64,000 nt of DNA. Source: Spirogloea muscicola. Its lineage: Eukaryota > Streptophyta > Zygnematophyceae > Spirogloeales > Spirogloeaceae. A model generated the notes under the pieces. The model was not told where the DNA came from. It searched no databases and saw only the letters and a list, made by a program, of their open reading frames with translations. Below, piece by piece: positions 36,672 to 47,923 of this stretch (position 1 is its first letter; every line of letters starts with the position of its first letter). Location of the stretch: contig WELB01000023.1 in the NCBI GenBank assembly GCA_009602725.1, positions 340,111 through 404,110 on the forward strand, given 5' to 3'. Position numbers and translations under genes: made by a program.

Positions 36672-38919
36672 ATGGGCGGCCCGCGCCCCGGCGGCGGCGG
36701 CGACGACGGCCGCGAGGCCCGGGCGGGCCCTCACGCCATGGCGGCTCCGGCGGAGGCCTCCAGCTGGTCGCTCGCGTCGTCCGCGTCCTCGTTGCCGCCG
36801 CCCATGCTCCGCGCCGACGACGGCAACGAGGACGCCGACTGGGAGACCCTGGACCGCCAGGACTTCGTCGAGAAGGCGGCGCGGGAGCATGAGGCTGACG
36901 AGGGCGGCGTCTCGCGTGCCGCCGCGGCCAACAGCCTCACCATCGTGCTCGTGGGAAGGAGCGGCAATGGCAAGAGCGCCACGGGGAATTCCATCCTGAA
37001 CAAGAAGGTGTTCAAGTCTGCGCGGAGCCATCTCGCCGTCACCTCGACGTGCGAGCTTGCGCACGTCGACAGGTCGGACGGCCGCCACATCAACGTCGTG
37101 GACACCCCCGGTATCTCTCGCCCTCCATATATCGCCTATGATTGACAAACACGCCTCTGACGCAACAGATGCTTTAATCTCTCAACGCATCTGCTGATGG
37201 CTCATAAAGGTCAAGGGCATGCTGAGGCATGTGAATCAACTGTCATGCATTGGAAGGCTAAATTGCCTCGGGTTTCGCACTGATTGCATGAAGTGAAATG
37301 CTTAAATTGGTCGTGTAATTGGTATTTGAATTGACGCCATCACGTCTTCTGCGGTCAATTGTCCAGGCCTTTTTGATCCAGCCACATCCCCAGAGTATCT
37401 CAGCAAGGAAATTAGCCGGTGTATCGCGCTGGCCAGGGACGGGGTGCATGCCCTGCTGCTTGTACTGTCTACAAGAAACAGGTTTACAGCTGAGGAGATG
37501 GCGGCAGTGGATAGCCTGCAGGTCATATTCGGTGACAAGGTTGTCGATTACATGATCATTGTGTTCACTGGAGGAGATGAGTTGGAAGAAGAAGGACAGT
37601 CGCTGGATGACTATCTGCCAGACGTCCATTCCTCTGGTCCTGAGTCCCTGCAGGTAATACCAAAGGGTTGCAGTCCTTCCTGTTGAGGTTGCTGTTAATG
37701 GTGGGGCTGCACACTTGGACACGTACCTTCTTGCCTGACCTGCTGTGTTTCTTGAAATGATGACAAGTCATGTTAGCCATCTCCATGAGGGAATCTGATG
37801 CCTAAATGCTTGGCTCTACTGCTCTTGGGATTCCTTGTTCCGTACATTGGATAATCACCTCAGCTGCTATGTCTGGATGACCAGGCTTTGCTTCGGCGCT
37901 GCGGAGATAGGAAGGTTGTCTTTGACAACAAGACCAAGGATCCTGCGAAGCAGGAGCGTCAGACTCAGGAGCTGCTGAGCATGGTTGACAGTCTGGTGCA
38001 AAGCAATGGAGGCCAGCCATACACCAATGCGCTCTTCCAAGAAGCAAAGGTAAGTGCTAGAAGTGAGTCTTCAATTCTGCTGATTGTGGCAGCCAAGCAA
38101 AGGTTCAACTTCAAGCTTGCAGCAGGTTCGAAGATTCTTACTAGAAGGGCTTTTTGCAAGTGGCTAGATTGTGGAAGCTTAGCCGAAACGTTGACTTCAT
38201 CAGGAGGCGGCTGAAGCGGCTAAGGAGGCGAGGGAGGTTGAGCTCAATGAAAGGATTGCAGAGTTCCACTACGACGATGACAAGGCCAAGGAGATGTTCA
38301 AAGCCTGGAGGGAGGAGATGCAGGCCTCACATGCAGAGCAGCTGAGGCTTGTAACTAGCATGGTGAGGACCTTACGGCCTTGCTTGCTTTGTCTGGCACC
38401 CCCCTATGTGTTGCTGAGGCAAACACTGACTTCACTGACAGGCAGCTGATATAGCTGTAGCTTTCCCAAAGCTTGTTCATGCAAAGCACAAATGGATGTA
38501 TGTAGTGTCACAGTCCACTTTCTTCCACCTTTGCTCCACAGACTGAACTTGGTCATTTTCTTCAAATGCCTCAGGTTGAAGAGGGCTTGCGGAAGCAGGC
38601 TGAGGAGCAGCAGCGAGCTCTCAAGGAACAGCAGGTTGTTTTGGAGGAGCGGCTGGCAAGGGAGAAGGCGGCACGAGAGGAGGCCGAGGACGCGGCCAAG
38701 GAAGAGAAGCGGCTGGCTAATGACGAGCTGCAGCGAATGAAGGCCGAATTAGAGGAGCTCAAAATACGAGAAGCCACGCTCTCTGCCTCCAAGGAAGAAA
38801 AGCAGCAGGCGCACAATGACCTGCAACGGATGAAGGCCGAGCTAGACCAGCTAAAACAACGAGAGGAGATCCGGCAGAAAATGGACAAGGAACTCAATCG
38901 CGGTTGCGTTATTCTGTGA
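36672..38919 (+). CDS. AIG1/IAN-type GTPase with coiled-coil tail and CaaX box, copy 1
   Basis: A septin-like AIG1 GTPase (GIMAP/IAN family) expected to act on endomembranes in stress or immune signalling. Exons join in phase: 36672-37110, 37367-37653, 37885-38049, 38204-38362 and 38575-38919, giving 464 residues. Residues 1-85 are Gly/Ala/Ser-rich. Then come G1 [17 protein letters not shown], the conserved STCELAHV, G3 [26 protein letters not shown]4-like VFTGGDEL and the helix [16 protein letters not shown]. The last about 170 residues are a Glu/Lys/Gln-rich coiled coil with a repeated ANDELQRMKAELEEL-type segment. The protein ends NRGCVIL-stop: Cys-Val-Ile-Leu fits a CaaX box, with Leu favouring geranylgeranylation. 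The tandem paralogue lies 2.5 kb downstream. The start is the first ATG with an open frame into the GTPase domain. Confidence 0.93.
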
Positions 38920-39370
38920 TTGCTTCTTACTCATCTTCCAATGCAAGACTTGTCAGCACCTCGCTGTGGGTGACAGCAGTCAGATCAGTGTACAGTGGGG
39001 ACAAAAGATGGCAACGTGGGTGCACACTTCGGATCTGCTTGCTCAGTTTGGTGCTACTGACAAATGGCGTCAAAGGGTCCAAAGCCTGTTCCTCACACTC
39101 TGCTATAGCCGGTGTGCACGGTTGCCTTGACACTCGGCTGCAGTAGGTCCCTTGATGAAACAGGCCAGCGGGCCGGGCCCTTTGGCGCAGGCTTTCTCCT
39201 TTCTGAGATACTCCTCGCTCACAGGGGCATCCAGCAGTCTTGTGGATCTCTTGCTGCACGACAGTCCAGTGCTTCTAAGAGGAGTAGGAATTGGTCTCGT
39301 GCAAGGAGGGGTGTCGCTGATACAGGCAGCCCAAGTGGGGAGCCGCCTAAGCGGAGAAAACGAAGAAGAT
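38920..39370. other. Spacer after GTPase copy 1, unrecognised
   Basis: Contains the 3' UTR. A + frame at 39152-39382 (Leu/Ser-rich, GPGPLAQAF...) could be a decayed LINE piece, but I cannot place it in a family. Confidence 0.35.
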
Positions 39371-39379
39371 GAGCTCAAG

Positions 39380-41140
39380 TAGAAAGAGAAGTGGCTGTGA
39401 TTGGCAAATTACAGAATAGCGTGGCCCAATAGATTGAAAGAATGGCTCCTCTACAGTGGGTACTGCTTGCGAGCGATCAGCACGGAAAGAATGGACGCAA
39501 GTCATGGGCAAGACAGTCCCCATCCTACCACTTGAAGCTGGCGCAGCGACAGTAAGAAGCTGAGAGCCAGCAGCCTGTAATTAGACAGAGTATTGCAGGC
39601 GAACCCCCAGGGCAAAAGCCCGAGGCAGCAACCCAGACGCAGCCTGCCTGGAGGTGCAAGACAAGGCTGACCCGGTTTGCCAAGACACCAACAAGCGCAG
39701 GTACGTATACAAGCGAGCTGGCAACGCACAAGCTTGCCTGCTTGTCAGTCAGTGTTTGTCTATGGAGCGGTGTATGAAGAAAGAGTGGCAGCTGGATTGC
39801 CAGCATACTTCAGCTGCCTCGCATGCACAGAGGCGTCCAAGGGTTAACAAGAGCGAGTGGCTGACGGGTGCCTGCAGTCGGAGACGTCAGTAAATACAGC
39901 GTAAAGTGACAGTGAAAGACAGAAGAGCTCCCATACCCTCCCCTTGCAAGCTCGCCAAAGCGGCCGCTTGTCGGTTTAACAGGCACCTGAACGATCGCCA
40001 GGCAAACGCCCCGGGACTTGACCGCCTGTAATTGTAACTGTCTAGAGCAACAAGAGCTCTCACAAGTGGAGGCGGTGGCTGTGAATGGTCAATGCAAGGC
40101 CTAAGAATTATTTTGAAGAAAGTACAAAGCAATCAGCAATATAAGCAGCTATATCCGATGGCCACTCAGTAACCCTCAGACAACAGCCTCATTTCGCTAT
40201 GAGTAGCAGCAGCAGAGAACGAGTCGCCCGGCCAATCTCCTGCGGCGGCAGCCAGGGCACAGCTAGTACGCAGATGCAAGGCGACGCCAGAGAGTGGTAC
40301 ATACATATTGCATGCGATACACCAGGGCCATGGCCCGCACGGCGCTGATGGCATGGCTGCTCGCCCCTGCTGCCACTGCAGTCAGGAATACTATTGCTCG
40401 TCGCTCAAGCAGCTGGAGGAGGTCAAGCCACCGAGCCTCAAACGCCCCCTGGACGATTAGTGCTAGTGGGCCAAAGTGAAAACCCACAGGATGGTCCGCG
40501 TATGTCCTCGACGTGGGCAGCTTTGGCGACGGCGTGCCACGCTTTCATGGGTGACAAGACGGGGTTGCGGCGGTTGGAAGTGACCGTTGCGGCCAAATCA
40601 GCAATGGCGCCCTGTCCAACATCAGGCGTGATGAGCGACCGGGCCGATCGGGGCCCGTCGGCCGCTTGGATGTGATGGGGCTTGACGGACGTGGCCGGGG
40701 ATGTGGACGTGGAAAGAAGTGGAAAGGGCAGAGAAGTCAAAAGGCGCGGCAGTGACGTGACCGGCTTTCCTTGGGCAGGCGCCGGCGCTTGCTGACCGGA
40801 GCCTCTGCGTCCTGCTCGCTGCTCTCTCGGGATTTTGTTGGGGCTGGCGTCCACTTAGCTAATGCCCCTGTCGGACATAGCCTCCTGCTTCTGCTCGCTG
40901 GTCATTACGCCCAATTGAAGCTTGATGTACGACCAGCACGTTGAGTGGACGGATCTGAGAGAGAGCTTGCGTGCTCTCGCGATATGCAGCAGCTGAGGGG
41001 CCATGCGAGAGAGACTGAAGTAGCTGAAGACGGAAGTAGCCAAAAGGAAGAGCACTATTGTGAGCCGCAATCGCATCAATATCCAGCTGAGCATTGTTTC
41101 TGAGCAGAAAAGGGGATCAGTGAACACGCATAAGCCCTTT
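39380..41140 (-). repeat. LINE debris between the GTPase copies, including a decayed nuclease-domain fragment
   Basis: Hairpin-arm remnants occur at about 39395 and 40075. The minus strand between 40700 and 40150 carries QGAIADLAATVTSNRR, then GFHFGPLALIVQGAFEARWL, and ends LLSEGY-stop near 40170-40190. These align with the RLE-like domain at 35836-36441. 39440-40040 and 40860-41140 show nothing specific. Confidence 0.6.
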
Positions 41141-41432
41141 CACATCAAAACATCATCATCACATTAAAGCGCCACTCTGAACTTTACTTGCCCCCCAGAA
41201 CGTTCGGCAACCGCTGCCTCGCTTCTCGTTGACCCCAGGGAGAGAAGCTTGAGAAGACAGTGAGAATATCTGAGAAGCGAGCTTTACCAAGCGAGGGCAG
41301 TGGCTGTGAGTATGAGGAAGGTCCCACTTAACCCTTCCCCAGCCCTCCTTCGCAGCCAGCCTTCGGCATCTCACTTGCAGCGGCTACGTCCAGCTGGGCC
41401 ATTTCCTCAAGGGCCCTTGCGGCGCGCTGAGA

Positions 41433-44071
41433 ATGGGCGGCCTGCGCTCCGGGGCCAACGAGAGTCACAAGGCCTTGCCGCAGCCCATGAGCCATCTGAC
41501 GATGACGGCTACATCGGTGGCATCAAGCTCGTCGCTGGCATCGCCCTCGTCCTCGTCACAACTGCCAATGCTAAGCACCGCTGGTGACAACAAGGACACC
41601 CATTGGGAGAATCTTGAGCACATGGAGCTCGTCGAGAAGGGGGTGAGGGAGCCTGAGGCTAAGAAGGCTGGCCCTGTGCCTGCTGTTGCAACCAACAGCC
41701 TTACCATTGTGCTCGTGGGAAAGAGCGGAAATGGGAAAAGCGCAACAGGAAATTCCATTCTGAACAAGAAGGTGTTCAAATCTGCACGCAGCCAGCGTGC
41801 TGTGACGTCAACGTGCGAGCTCGCGCACGTCGACCGGTCCGATGGCCGCCACATCAATGTCATAGACACGCCAGGTGCTTCCTCGCCCTGTACAAATATA
41901 AATCGTTCAACGTGCGCAGTGCCTTTCATGCTTCATGCATGTCCCGCCGTCTTGTGATGCACAGGCTGAGACATTTTAAATAAGCTACTCTGTTGAAGTG
42001 AAATACTGCTACCTTTCAGCAATTCACGAATCTCCATGAGGCATGCTGTCCAGGCCTCTTTGGCCCAGCCACGTCCCCTGAGAGCCTCAGCAAAGAGATC
42101 AGCCGGTGCATTGCACTGGCCAGGGATGGATTGCACGCCCTGCTGCTAGTCCTTTCCACAAGAAATAGATTTACACCTGAAGAGGCTGCAGCAGTGGATA
42201 GCCTGCAAGTCATTTTCGGTGACAGAATTTTGAACTACATGATAATTGTCTTCACTGGAGGAGACGAGCTGGAGGAATCCTCAGATGACTATCTGTCAGG
42301 TTGCTGTGAATGTGGTGCTGGGCCGCTGGAGGTATTTGTCTGCATGGAATGCAAGCCTTTCTATCTATATTGCACAAGAGCATACACAAACTAAAGCCAA
42401 CATGCGACGTCTTGCCCGACCTGCTATACCATTCCTTGTCGTGTTTTTGGTACTTCTCCCTAGATAACAGTACTCTAATCCCGATAATGCAGTGAATATC
42501 AGGGGCAAATTGTTGAGACCCCTGCCCTTAGGCTGCCTGGACTCAATGCCTGTACTTCTACGTCTGCAATTTGTGCTGTCAGCGTTAATATGATAACTTC
42601 TACATTGAGTATGTATGCATGCGCAGGCCTTGCTTCAGCGCTGTGGGGATAGGAAATTCGTCTTCGACAATAAGACCAAGGATCCTAGAAAGCAGGAGCT
42701 ACAGAGTCAGGAGTTGCTGAACATGGTCGAGAGCCTGGTGCAGAGCAATGGAGGCCAGCCATACACAAATCTGCTCTTTCAAGAAGCTCAGGTAGCATTC
42801 ATTCTTGTAAATCTAACCTTGACTATTGGATATTTTGGGCAGTTTCGGCATTTTGAGCACTTCCGGCAAATTGAAGATGCTGACAAAGCTTACAGCCCAG
42901 CCAAGAAGAGATCGTCTGTCAGGAGATTGCTGAGAATGCCAAGGCAAGTCAACTGGAGCTCATCAAACAGATGGGAGAGCTTCACAACGGTGACGTCAGG
43001 GGTGAGGAGATATTACAGCAAATGCAGGCCTTGCATAAGGAGCAGCTGCATCGTGTAACGAAAATGGTGAGGACCTTGCTGCCTTGCCTGGTCTGCCTGA
43101 CAAACCCACGCTAATGCTATAGTCAATAGGTTGGCACATAGTCATGGCATCATACTGCCTAGCCTGAGGCGCAGACGACCTCAAGTACTGTTCCTGATAT
43201 AGAAGTCCTTATGCACTTCAGATTGAAGAGGGGTTACGGAAGCAGGTTGAGGAGAAGCAGCAAGCCCTGCAGGCACATCAGGCGATCTTAGAGGAAAGGC
43301 TGGCAAGGGAGATAGAAGCGCGTGAGGCGGCTGAAAGGACGGCTACAACGGAGAGAGAGCACGGTGGCAAAGTATATCCTATAGTCCAGCCTACCCCAGC
43401 TTCTAGTAGATCTCCACATTGCAACTTCATTCCTGAATCATGTATTCCGAAATGTCAAATTATAGCTGGGTGCTCAAGCAAGCCGAGCAGCAGTAGCCAG
43501 CACTAGATGAGGAGCAGCCAATATTAAGTAGAGCCTGGCTAGTGAGAAAGTGGCACGTTAGGAGGCACATAAGGCAGCCCAGGAGGAGGCTTCAGGCTGG
43601 CAGTCAATTTCTTCAAAGTAGCAATCTATATCTTTGGGCTGGAGTGGTACTAATCCTGAGTCCAATTTGCTCATGCACTCCAGGTTGAAGAGTGGATGCA
43701 AGAGCATTGTTTTGAGCAGCTGCATTGCATGGGGGAGCAGAGAAGCATCCTGCAGGAGATTCTGGATGGAGGAAGAACTGCAAAGCAGAAGGGGCAAAGT
43801 GCGGCCAGGGAAGAGCGGCTGCAGGCTGACCAAGTAAGTACATTCGTCCTTTTGCTTTGATCGTTATAAGTCCACGTATGTTCCTAATCCTGACTCTCTC
43901 AATGCACTCCAGGTTGCCGATACTTTTGGTATGCAAGCTATTCTTGGGAATGAGCTGGCAATGGAGAAAAAAGCGCGCAAGGAGGCAGAGAGCAATTTGC
44001 GGCAGGTGCAGGACGAGCTTGACAGGGTGAGAGAGCAGAGGAGGAGTCTGAGCGGCTGCACCATTCTGTGA
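41433..44071 (+). CDS. AIG1/IAN-type GTPase with coiled-coil tail and CaaX box, copy 2
   Basis: Tandem paralogue of the gene at 36672-38919. Seven exons join in phase: 41433-41874, 42054-42331, 42627-42791, 42896-43066, 43222-43371, 43684-43833 and 43913-44071, giving 504 residues. The GTPase core is almost identical: [17 protein letters not shown] (canonical Lys-Ser), [42 protein letters not shown]. The region after G4 differs (SGCCECGAG instead of PDVHSSGPE). The coiled-coil tail is longer and divided among four exons, where copy 1 uses two, and has diverged much more than the GTPase core. It ends LSGCTIL-stop, again a CaaX box with terminal Leu. The start is the first ATG of the open frame; the Ser-rich leader differs from the Ala/Gly-rich leader of copy 1. 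Confidence 0.93.
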
Positions 44072-44129
44072 TTGCTTGCTTGGCAGCTAGTTTACAAGTC
44101 ATATAACAGCCTCTTGTCAGCGCCTGGAT

Positions 44130-45360
44130 ATTACTGAGAGCAGTTAGAGCCAGGGGATACAGTAGTTATAGCAAGGCATTGCTGCGCCTGGACTTTTATC
44201 ACAATGTGGTGGGTTTTGGCATTTTCTTGTCCATGGATCCCACGCCTGTTGCCTGCAGCCGTGTCCGTTACCAGGCATGCCAGCCAGCCGGGCCGTGCTG
44301 CGCCCACCAGGTACCCAGCGGCAGCCTGGCGGGCAGATGACATGCTGCAGCCCTGGCTTGCAGAGCCTGCCGGTGCTCCTGCAGGGCATAGACAGAAGCA
44401 GCCCGGGTGCTCTCTCTCCTCTTCATGCACGCCCATCGTCTCTGCACCTCCAGCTTTCGCCCGCAGTCCTCTTGGGCAAGCCACTCCCTTGGCGAGGCAC
44501 TCACTCACTCGTTCTCGCCGAGCGACGACCGTGGCGGGGCTGCGCATCTCGCGCGGCATGGCAGAGCGTGAGCCCGCCGAGACGGTCTAAGGTCGAGACC
44601 TCATAGCACTCCCCCCAGGACATCTTTGTAGGGCCAGGGCGGCGGTGACAGAGCCACGGCAGGCGCCGACGCCACACCGGAAGATGGACTTGCCGGTCTC
44701 GCCTCCGGTCACGACGCCGAAAAGAAGAAGTGGCACTCCCAATGGGGGCAAGGGCTGCGAAAAGCCAGCCCAAAAAGAATTGACAAAGATGGAGTCTTCC
44801 AGTAGAGGGCGATGGCTGTGATTGGCCAGCCCAGAAAAAAGAAAGAACAAACTTCGAAGGGGCCAAAAAAGCGCCAAAGCACACAGCGACTCAAGTGGCC
44901 ACTGGATGCTCAACATTCCCTGTTGAGCAGCCTCAGAACAGCGAAACTAGTCTCCAAGTAGCGGGTTCCCTGTCGGATTTGCTGTTGCTCACTTGTGGGT
45001 ACTGAGCTTCCATCTGCATCATCTCGTGTCTGATTGTGTACTTTTTCCATTCGGCACCTCTTTGGATTTTGGGCATTGTCCGTTGTCTTTAGGCTGGCTT
45101 TGCCAGCCCCTCTTCTCTATGGGCGAGCACTTTCTTCTTGTCTATAGCCAGAGGCTGCAGCCAAAGCACAACCAGCACGCAGGTGAAGCGCTTGTGCCAC
45201 TGAGGCCCAAAGAAAGAAGTGGCTCTCCCAATGGGGGCCAAAGCTGTGAGAAGCCAGCCCGAAAGAATCGACAAGGGAAGGGGCCAAACTACATAAGGGG
45301 CCAGAAGCGCACTTCTCAAAACAGGGGTAGGATGAATCACTCAATAGCAACAAGCAATGA
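44130..45360 (-). repeat. LINE fragments, mostly minus, with hairpin modules
   Basis: Minus-strand translation between 44680 and 44270 includes CHAARDAQPRHGRRSARTSE and WLAQEDCGRKLEVQRRW, which align with 46170-45950 (CHAASGVQPSHDRHSARTSK; WLAQEDCKRMLDVEGRW). This is a segment of the LINE ORF upstream of the nuclease tail. Hairpin modules lie at about 44745, 44810 and 45235 (inverted) and 45091 (direct). A + tail LLLTCGY-stop ends near 45003. Confidence 0.7.
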
Positions 45361-45374
45361 GCAATAGCCCAGAA

Positions 45375-46245
45375 AGGTCACAAGGTGCCCTCCGACGCCA
45401 AGAGCGCACCGGGGTTGGCTGCCTCCCAGCTCATCTGGCTTATGTTGCTGCTGCTGACGCGGGGGCTCTGAGAAGAAAGTAAGTGCGCGCCCATAGAGAA
45501 GAGGGGCTGGCAGAAGAAAGTGCTCGCCCATTGAGGATAGGGGCTGGAAAACCCAGCCCAAAACAGAATGAACAAAGTACGAGAAGGGGGCCAGGGGGAG
45601 CGCTAAGAATAACAAGCACAGGAAGAAACAAAGCAGCTACGAGTCACTCAGTAACCCCTGCTAAGCAGCCGCAGACCAGAGATGTTCCTGGAAGTGGGTT
45701 TCCTGGCCAGAGGCAGCAGCGAGGGCTCTGCCGGCACAAAGGTGCAGCGCGCGGCCCATCGACCTCTATAGCGAGACGGCCAGGCGCATACGGTACACTT
45801 GCGCCAGCGACCCGGCTGCAGGAAAGTCCACCGGCTCCCCATGGAAGCGACGGCAATGTAGTGCTCGGGCTGGCCATCCGTACGGCGCTTGCCAGGGACT
45901 TAGCGTCAGCATAGCGCCAAGTGAAGCAAGGCAGCCCTAGCCTGCAGAGCCAGCCGGTACTCCTGGGCATGGAACAGAAGCAGCCCGAGTGGCCTCCCCC
46001 CTCTTTGCGCACTCCATCGCCCCTCCACATCCAGCATTCGCTTGCAGTCCTCCTGCGCAAGCCACTTCCCTCGGCGAGCATTTACTCGTTCTGGCTGAAT
46101 GACGATCATGGCTGGGCTGCACTCCACTTGCCGCATGGCAGAGCGGATTGCCCCCCCGATACCTATCTGTTGGGCCGCCGCGACGGAGGAGTCGGTGAAT
46201 AAGCCACTGGCAAGCGCGCCGTTGCCCACCAGAGGAGAAGAAAGG
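45375..46245 (-). mobile_element. 5'-truncated LINE (minus), ending RGY-stop
   Basis: The minus strand reads VNARRGKWLAQEDCKRMLD, ALQARAALLHLALC, then a deletion-like junction to GSRWTFLQPGRWRKCTVCAW and LRLLSRGY-stop (stop near 45650). 3' UTR modules with hairpins follow at about 45540 and 45510. A similar unit is at 46376-46470. Frames are broken in at least two places. Confidence 0.7.
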
Positions 46246-47000
46246 GCTCGCCCATTGAGGATAGGGGCTGGACAAGCCAGCCCAAAAAAGAAGGAACAAA
46301 GAACGAGAAGGGGGCCAGAGGAAGGCAGAGGAAGCGCTAAGAAACCAAAGCACACAAAGAAGATAAGGAACTACAAATTACTCAGTAACCCCTGCTAAGC
46401 AGCCGCAAATCTGAGAGGCTAGGGTCCTGGAAGTGGGTCCCCTGGACAGAGCCAGAGGCAGCAGCGAGGGCTCTCCCGGAGAGAAGAGAAGAGAAGACGA
46501 AGAGAAGCGGCTCTTCCAAGGGGGCGAGGGCAGTGACAAGCCAGCCCACAAAAGAAGTAAGCGCGGCCAGATTGACTGGTGGCTGGGAGAGGCCACAAAA
46601 GAAAGACTGCGGCTGCTGATGATAAAAGAATGGCTGTGAAAGCCAGCCAGGTGAATACAAAGGGTGTTGATTAGCATATCAGCGGAGCCAGAAAAGAGTG
46701 AAAAGGAAGAGGGGAGCTCGCCAGTCCCCCCTCCACTCAGCAAATTCCAGAAGGCTTGGAGAAGAAAGAAGAAGGGCTCGCCCATTGAGAATATGGGCTG
46801 GAACAGCCAGCCCAAAAAAGAATGAACAGAGTACAAGAAGAGGGGGGGGGGAAGCCAGAAGAGGGGAGCTCGCCAGTCCCCCCTCCACTCAGCAAATTCC
46901 AGAAGGCTTGGAGAAGAAAGAAGAAAGAGCTCGCCCATTGAGGATAGGGGCTGGAACAGCCAGCCCAAAAAAGAATGAGCAGAGTACAAGAAGCCCAAGA
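46246..47000 (-). repeat. Clustered LINE 3' UTRs with a 148-bp tandem duplication
   Basis: LRLLSRGY-stop (minus, stop near 46382) and hairpin modules at about 46262, 46525, 46585, 46640, 46797 and 46945. The segment starting GAGCTCGCCAGTCCCCCCTC occurs at 46716 and again at 46864, an offset of 148 bp; the copies include a hairpin and are nearly identical over about 130 bp. Confidence 0.8.
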
Positions 47001-47104
47001 AGAAGGGGGCCAGGCGAAGCACTAAGAGAGAAGGGATCATCGCGTGACCGGGCACGGTCATCATTCGGCGCCCGGCGGCTTCGCTTGCGCTCGCCCAGCG
47101 CTGC

Positions 47105-47720
47105 CACGTGGCACGCATGCAGAGAAAATTTCCAGGATGAAATAGGAGATAATAATAGAATGGCAAATTGCTCCCATAGACTGAAAATCATGAGAATGTA
47201 ATTTTTTGCTTTGCTCTTACCACCAACGATAGTGAGAAGATCCACGATTTGCTTCTGCAAGCTTGTGAAGATCATCTCTTCTCTTACGTGCAGCGCCGCT
47301 TTCACTGGCAGCATCCAAAATTTAAGCATATAATCATTAATCTAAGCTCAAAGTCTTTTTTGTCCTTTTAATAGCTGCTCTACGAATCCAACGAATTGCC
47401 AAGCTTTTTCGGCGTTGTGCTGAGATGATAGAGGGCACGATATGAGTGGTGACCAGAAATGCGGACTTTCCTGCACTCTACTGTAGGTTTGATATTGTCT
47501 ATCGCTTCTTGAATTAGTGCGATGACGTCACCGTGATTGGAAACCAGAGATTGCGGCTGCTGATATTCAGAAGAAGCTCTCAACCCGCGGGCCTCGTTGC
47601 CCGCCGCCGCCCTCCAGGTCCGCTGCCGCCGCCGCCGCCACCGTCGCCACCGCCGCCGCCGCGATGAAAGAGGGTCCGGGCACGATAACAATTGGTTGTG
47701 ATCATCATACTCAAAATGTA
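47105..47720. other. AT-richer island with unassigned minus-strand frames
   Basis: Base composition falls clearly below the surroundings from 47105 to about 47560. Minus-strand frames read EAIDNIKPTVECRKVRISGH and, further on, [16 protein letters not shown] before a GTAAGA donor-like site. No family is recognised. A (CCG)n stretch at 47600-47663 borders it. The rest up to 47923 shows nothing. Confidence 0.35.
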
Positions 47721-47923
47721 TGCCCGTGTACATTTTAAGTATCCTTCACCAGGCACATCCAGTCAAGGCTGTTTTCTTATAACTAATTTCTGCATGCAAA
47801 GCAATGTGCCATCGCTGTGACGGCTTCTAAAAGTCTTGATCTATGGCATATGGCTGCAAATTGGAGTGCTGACCACAGTGCTAGTCTATTGAAGTGGCCA
47901 TGATGTCTCTATCCTTGAAGATG

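Noticed and set aside
39152-39382. Small + gene of 76 codons between the GTPase copies
   Set aside because: No family motif and no clear splice or start context; both strands are open. Left as a possible repeat remnant only.
46246-47000. CRISPR-like or bacterial palindromic (REP) array
   Set aside because: Spacing is irregular, units are diverged and in both orientations, the surrounding genes have introns, and the modules follow LINE tails.
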